64,000 nucleotides of DNA from an uncultured Rhodopila sp. (GTDB taxonomy: Bacteria; Pseudomonadota; Alphaproteobacteria; Acetobacterales; Acetobacteraceae). Below, piece by piece: positions 60,497-64,000 of this stretch. Numbering within the stretch: the first letter of the stretch is position 1; the number at the start of each line of letters is the position of its first letter. The notes under the pieces were generated by a model, which was not told the origin of the DNA, ran no database searches, and saw nothing but the letters and a program-made list of their open reading frames with translations. Position numbers and translations under genes: made by a program. Where the stretch lies: the NCBI GenBank assembly GCA_903932145.1, contig CAIZFE010000086.1, forward strand, positions 1-64,000, in the 5' to 3' direction.

Positions 60497-60845
60497 CGCG
60501 ATGATGGTGTCAGGCAATCGCCTTCAGGGTCTCAGTTGGCCGCTTCTGGTGGAAGTGGTCTATCTCGCGGGCCGCTACCTCAGGCATGGCCTGACATGGG
60601 ACGCGTTTCAGCGCCAACTCGAAGCGGACGTACAAATCCCGAACCGGCAGCGCGCGGTCGCGATCGTACACGCGGTCATTAACGATATCGAGACGGCGGA
60701 GCAGACGGAGATCGGAAGTCTCTCGCTTGAAAAACGCCAGACCTATCTTGCATCGCTGAATGCGCTGCTCATGGAGAAGACCCGCGCATCGGCTGTGTCA
60801 GACGATGTTGAGGACGCGCTCGCGGAGCTGAGGGCAATACCATAG
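60489..60845 (+). CDS. unknown helical protein, second gene of the 60 kb cassette
   Basis: 118 residues, almost entirely helical, with RNRQRAVAIVHAVINDIETAE-like charged stretches (PNRQRAVAIVHAVINDI at about 57-73) and SLSLEKRQTYLASLNALL. Start at 60489 overlaps the first gene; ATGs at 60501 and 60504 are alternatives. No named domain. Probably binds the first protein. Confidence 0.55.
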   Translation: MGDAMMVSGNRLQGLSWPLLVEVVYLAGRYLRHGLTWDAFQRQLEADVQIPNRQRAVAIVHAVINDIETAEQTEIGSLSLEKRQTYLASLNALLMEKTRASAVSDDVEDALAELRAIP

Positions 60846-61046
60846 GCGGCTCGCGGCGCGGTTCCTTCTGGTCGTTTGTCTGTCCCGTGCATCGCGCTCA
60901 CGGGGGCTCCAGCCGTCAACGCCTCCGAGAGACATCATTTTGCAAGTCGGCGATCCGTAGCGGGTCACACAAGATTCATGTTGCGTTCTTATTCAACCTG
61001 AGGTAGATAAATAGAACATATTATGAACTCATGCTAGGAGGCCCGC

Positions 61047-61772
61047 ATGTCTCTCGCCGAACCGCCGATCGATGCCGTGGATGTGATCTTCGAAAACATT
61101 CTCGCCTTCCTCCTGCCGTTCTTTCTGTTCGCGGCGGGCAGTGAGGCGGCCCTCGCGCGATCGGCGATCCGGGAACTGGCGGAAGCCTATGATGCCGCGA
61201 CGGTGACCGAACTCGAACTGGTCGGCCGGATTTTGGGCTTTAGCGTCGTGGCGATGGACAACTTACGGTTGTCGATGGCCCAAGGGATGTCGGACAATAA
61301 GAAACTGCGGTACCGCTCGAACGCGGTGGCGCTCAGCCGGGCAGGGGATCGTTGCCGGGAGATTCTCGACATCGTGCAGAGCCATCGGACGTCGGCGCAC
61401 AAGACGCCGCCAAGCGAGTTGCCGCGTGTTCCCGCGCCCGCGGTCGAACCGGCTCCTCCGGTCCCGGCGCCGAAAGCGCCCGCGGGGCATCCGGTTGCGT
61501 CCAACAGCAAGGCGCCGATTGCCAGGTTGCTGGCGAACGCTGTGCCGGCCGGCGGATTGCCAGCCGATTTCCTGTCGGGAACGCCCAAGGATATTGAATC
61601 CATGAAGCGCGATGCTCGTATTCTCATCGCGGCCTTTGCGAGGAACGGCGCCGCATTGGGGCCGGCGACGGCGGTGCTGCCGACTAATCCCGATCCGGCC
61701 GCCATGGTCGATGCCGCCGTGCGGCAGGCGTTCGCCCAAACCAGGGGGCCAATCAACCCAGCCAGTCGCTGA
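61047..61772 (+). CDS. family A protein, third member (diverged)
   Basis: 241 residues. Shares the plan of the 3186-3944 protein: a hydrophobic N-terminus with LLPFFLFAAGSEAALARSAI, an ELVGRILGFSVVAMDNLRLS middle, and RYRSNAVALSRAGDRCREIL aligned with SLSVQGRLMRVQALRQ, followed by a Pro/Ala-rich linker (PRVPAPAVEPAPPVPAPKAP) and a helical end. Unlike the others it has a normal leader with AGGAGG before the ATG and a possible promoter TTGCGT-17-TAGATA at about 60980-61008. Function unknown. Confidence 0.7.
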   Translation: MSLAEPPIDAVDVIFENILAFLLPFFLFAAGSEAALARSAIRELAEAYDAATVTELELVGRILGFSVVAMDNLRLSMAQGMSDNKKLRYRSNAVALSRAGDRCREILDIVQSHRTSAHKTPPSELPRVPAPAVEPAPPVPAPKAPAGHPVASNSKAPIARLLANAVPAGGLPADFLSGTPKDIESMKRDARILIAAFARNGAALGPATAVLPTNPDPAAMVDAAVRQAFAQTRGPINPASR

Positions 61773-61834
61773 ACGAAAACGGCACCTACTCGTTCGACCG
61801 TCCTGACGGCTCAGGGCACCCGACCAGCGCCGGA

Positions 61835-62839
61835 TTACCCCGCCCGGATCAATCCCGACGCCGTCATCTGGGTCCGTGACGCCCGCATGCTCTCACCGAC
61901 CGCCAGTGCCGCCGCCAACGCGCGCCGGCCAACCGCCGCATCCACCAGCACCGGCGCTCCGTCCAGCACCGACGCCACGAACGCCGCATGTTCGGCGGCC
62001 AGCGAGTCGTGTTCTGCCCAGGCGACATCCTCGATCCCGAACCCGGCCACGCCCGCCACCGGCTGCTGACCGGGCGGCAAGGCGCCGCCGCCCGGAGCGC
62101 GTGCGATCACCGTCAACGTCCGAGCGGCGAAGTCGGCGGCGATGTAGGAGTCCTGGGCGAAGATGCGCATCCGGCGTTCCGTGCGCGGCGAAATCCGGCT
62201 GGCGGTAATCGTCGCGACCGCACCGTTACGAAACCGCAGGCGGGCGTTGGAGATGTCCTCATGCGGGCTGGCGACCGGGGCGCCGACCGCATCGACGCTT
62301 TCAATCTCGCTGTCGATCAGGGCCAGCACCAGATCCAGATCATGAATCATCAGATCGAGGATGACCGACACATCCGTGCCGCGGGGCTTGAACGGGGCCA
62401 TGCGGGTCGCCTCGATATACAGCGGCGCACCAATGCGGCCCGCCATCGCGCGATATGCGCCGGAGAAACGCTCCAGGTGTCCGACCTGCAGAACAAGTCC
62501 GCGTTCCGTCGCGACAGCGGCCATTTCGTCGGCCTGAGCCAACGTGGCGGCGATCGGCTTTTCCACCAGCACATGCTTGCCCGCGTGCAAGGCCCGGGTC
62601 GCGAGTTCGTAATGCGCCTTGGCCGGAGCGGCGATGATCACGGCGTCGGAGGCGTCCAGCAGCGCGGCAAAGTCCAGCGCCTCGGCTCCTGCCTCCCAAC
62701 CGACGGTCTTGGCGCGTTCCTGGTCGGGGTCAAAAATGCCCGACAATTTGGCGCGGGAGGACGCGGCGACCTTCAGCGCATGGTAGCGCCCGAAGTGTCC
62801 GGCGCCCGCGATCCCGATCCGAAGCATTGATTCTGGCAT
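61835..62839 (-). CDS. Gfo/Idh/MocA family oxidoreductase
   Basis: 334 residues. NAD(P)-binding IGIAGAGHFGRYHALK, then GKHVLVEKPIAATLAQADEM with the conserved EKP lysine, and a C-terminal alpha/beta domain with LMIHDLDLVLALI. Acts on a sugar, sugar nucleotide or similar polyol. Start at 62839 with GAGG upstream; ATG 62827 is the alternative. Divergent from UDP-glucose dehydrogenase, which suggests nucleotide-sugar metabolism. Confidence 0.88.
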   Translation of the reverse strand: MPESMLRIGIAGAGHFGRYHALKVAASSRAKLSGIFDPDQERAKTVGWEAGAEALDFAALLDASDAVIIAAPAKAHYELATRALHAGKHVLVEKPIAATLAQADEMAAVATERGLVLQVGHLERFSGAYRAMAGRIGAPLYIEATRMAPFKPRGTDVSVILDLMIHDLDLVLALIDSEIESVDAVGAPVASPHEDISNARLRFRNGAVATITASRISPRTERRMRIFAQDSYIAADFAARTLTVIARAPGGGALPPGQQPVAGVAGFGIEDVAWAEHDSLAAEHAAFVASVLDGAPVLVDAAVGRRALAAALAVGESMRASRTQMTASGLIRAG

Positions 62840-63032
62840 GACAATCCTCGGCTTTGTAACTGAACGTTGCGCGAATCCGGGTGTCAACGATCTGGTGCCA
62901 GACATCCGACCTATCGCGTTCGTGTCAAGGGGGCATATGCGTAACAATGCCACCGCCGTCTTAGGTAAATCGCTGGAAACCGCCGCCGCCATGTGCTTAT
63001 GCGACCGTACAGCGGCTCAAGGACTCTGGAAC

Positions 63033-64000
63033 ATGCGCATAACGATGATTGGCGGCGGCTATGTCGGCCTGGTTTCCGGCGCCTGCTTCGCCGAATTTGG
63101 CACCGAGGTGACGGTCGTTGAAACCGACGGAAACAAACTGGCCGCCCTGCGCGAGGGCCGCATGCCGATCTACGAACCAGGCCTTGAACAACTGGTGCGG
63201 GAAAACGTCGCCGCCGGCCGTTTGACCTTCACCGGCGATCTGGCCTCGGCGGTGGACGGAACCGAGGCGGTGTTCATCGCTGTGGGCACGCCCACTCGCC
63301 GTGGCGATGGCCACGCGGATCTGACATATGTCTATGCAGCCGCCGAACAGGTCGCCCGCGCCCTGACAGGCTATGCCGTGATCGTCACCAAATCCACTGT
63401 GCCGGTGGGCACCGGGCGCCGCATCAAGGAAATCGTCGCCGCCACGCGCCCCGACCTGGACTTCGACGTCGCCTCCAATCCGGAATTTCTGCGTGAAGGC
63501 AATGCGATCGGCGACTTCATGCGTCCGGACCGGGTGGTGATCGGCGCCGAGACCGAACGCACCCGCGAGATCATGCGCCGGCTGTACCGGCCGCTGTATC
63601 TGATCGAGGCCCCCATCGTCTTCACCGCGATCGAAACCGCCGAACTGACGAAATACGCGGCCAACGCCTTCCTGGCGATGAAGGTTACTTTCATCAACGA
63701 GATGGCCGATCTGTGTGAGAAAGTCGGCGCCGACGTGCATGACGTGGCGCGCGGCATCGGCCTGGACGGCCGTATCGGCCGGAAATTCCTGCATCCCGGC
63801 CCGGGATATGGTGGGTCGTGCTTCCCGAAGGATACTTTGGCACTGGTGCGCACCGCCCAGGATTACGGCGCCCCGTCACGGTTGGTGGAGGCGACCGTCG
63901 CTGTCAACGATGCGCGCAAGTCCAGCATGGCGATGCGCGTCATCGCCGCTTGCGGCGGTTCGGTTCGTGGTAAGACCATCGCGGTGCTGGGCCTGACCTT
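63033..64000 (+). CDS. ugd: UDP-glucose 6-dehydrogenase (partial, runs off the window)
   Basis: The first 322 residues are present. NAD-binding IGGGYVGLVSGACFAEFG at 6-23, KSTVPVGTG near 120-128, catalytic Lys207 in ELTKYAANAFLA, and catalytic Cys263 in GYGGSCFPKDT. Converts UDP-glucose to UDP-glucuronate for polysaccharide synthesis. No stop within the window. It faces the Gfo/Idh/MocA gene across about 190 bases. Confidence 0.92.
   Translation, partial: MRITMIGGGYVGLVSGACFAEFGTEVTVVETDGNKLAALREGRMPIYEPGLEQLVRENVAAGRLTFTGDLASAVDGTEAVFIAVGTPTRRGDGHADLTYVYAAAEQVARALTGYAVIVTKSTVPVGTGRRIKEIVAATRPDLDFDVASNPEFLREGNAIGDFMRPDRVVIGAETERTREIMRRLYRPLYLIEAPIVFTAIETAELTKYAANAFLAMKVTFINEMADLCEKVGADVHDVARGIGLDGRIGRKFLHPGPGYGGSCFPKDTLALVRTAQDYGAPSRLVEATVAVNDARKSSMAMRVIAACGGSVRGKTIAVLGLT

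Noticed and set aside
1-64000. tRNA, rRNA or CRISPR arrays
   Set aside because: No tRNA-like arm sequences, conserved rRNA stretches or regularly spaced direct repeats were recognised on either strand; the repeats present are palindromic REP-like units at irregular intervals.

Overview
The window is 64 kb of high-GC DNA from a free-living Gram-negative bacterium, most likely an alphaproteobacterium of the Acetobacteraceae / Rhodospirillales type. The inference rests on gene content: a DctP plus fused DctQM TRAP transporter, many LLM-class flavin oxidoreductases, AtuA-type genes, a DUF29 protein, FliF with a CheZ-like protein, and many short G/C-rich palindromes in the gaps between genes. No rRNA, tRNA or CRISPR array was seen. 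The last gene runs off the right edge.

Layout. 0-5.6 kb: two MNT nucleotidyltransferase genes, each followed by a wrecked HEPN partner; an acyltransferase; a T4 Rnl1-like RNA ligase; the first copy of an unnamed protein family (family A) with a conserved promoter; one LLM oxidoreductase. 5.6-10.5 kb: a GldA/GldF/GldG-like ABC operon with DUF4340 and NUDIX genes. 10.6-22 kb: a CheZ-like phosphatase and a catabolic stretch (AtuA pair, two MFS carriers, fumarylacetoacetase, two alpha/beta hydrolases, SDR, LLM). 22-27.6 kb: an ABC-F ATPase, an unrecognised two-gene cassette with a ribbon-helix-helix-like protein, and a TRAP transporter.

27.8-32.2 kb is an accessory island: a three-gene DUF262 / AAA-DUF3696 / unknown module whose third gene is frameshifted, a hairpin-rich gap, and a chimera joining the N-terminus of family A to the C-terminus of an LLM oxidoreductase. 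32-38 kb: methyltransferase, secreted GH5 glycosidase, acyltransferase, YihY protein and a group IV ornithine/lysine-type decarboxylase, followed by the decayed start of an IS66 tnpA. 38.8-45.4 kb: a giant DUF4132 protein, LLM, DUF29 and SDR. 45.5-50.2 kb: an ABC importer next to a cytoplasmic-looking alkyl sulfatase, a likely sulfate-ester uptake and cleavage operon. 50.3-53.9 kb: an orphan fliF, an SDR and a protease-like PDZ protein without its catalytic residues. 54.2-59.9 kb: a tightly overlapping catabolic operon (two-subunit molybdenum hydroxylase, dienelactone hydrolase, LLM, alpha/beta hydrolase, small protein). 60-61.8 kb: another unrecognised gene pair and the third family A member. 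61.8-64 kb: a Gfo/Idh/MocA dehydrogenase and the start of UDP-glucose 6-dehydrogenase.

The main themes are specialised catabolism (LLM enzymes paired with hydrolases, SDRs and carriers) and small accessory modules in various stages of decay. The best candidates for undescribed biology are the DUF262/DUF3696 module, family A with its near-leaderless promoter and chimeric derivative, and the two small two-gene cassettes.
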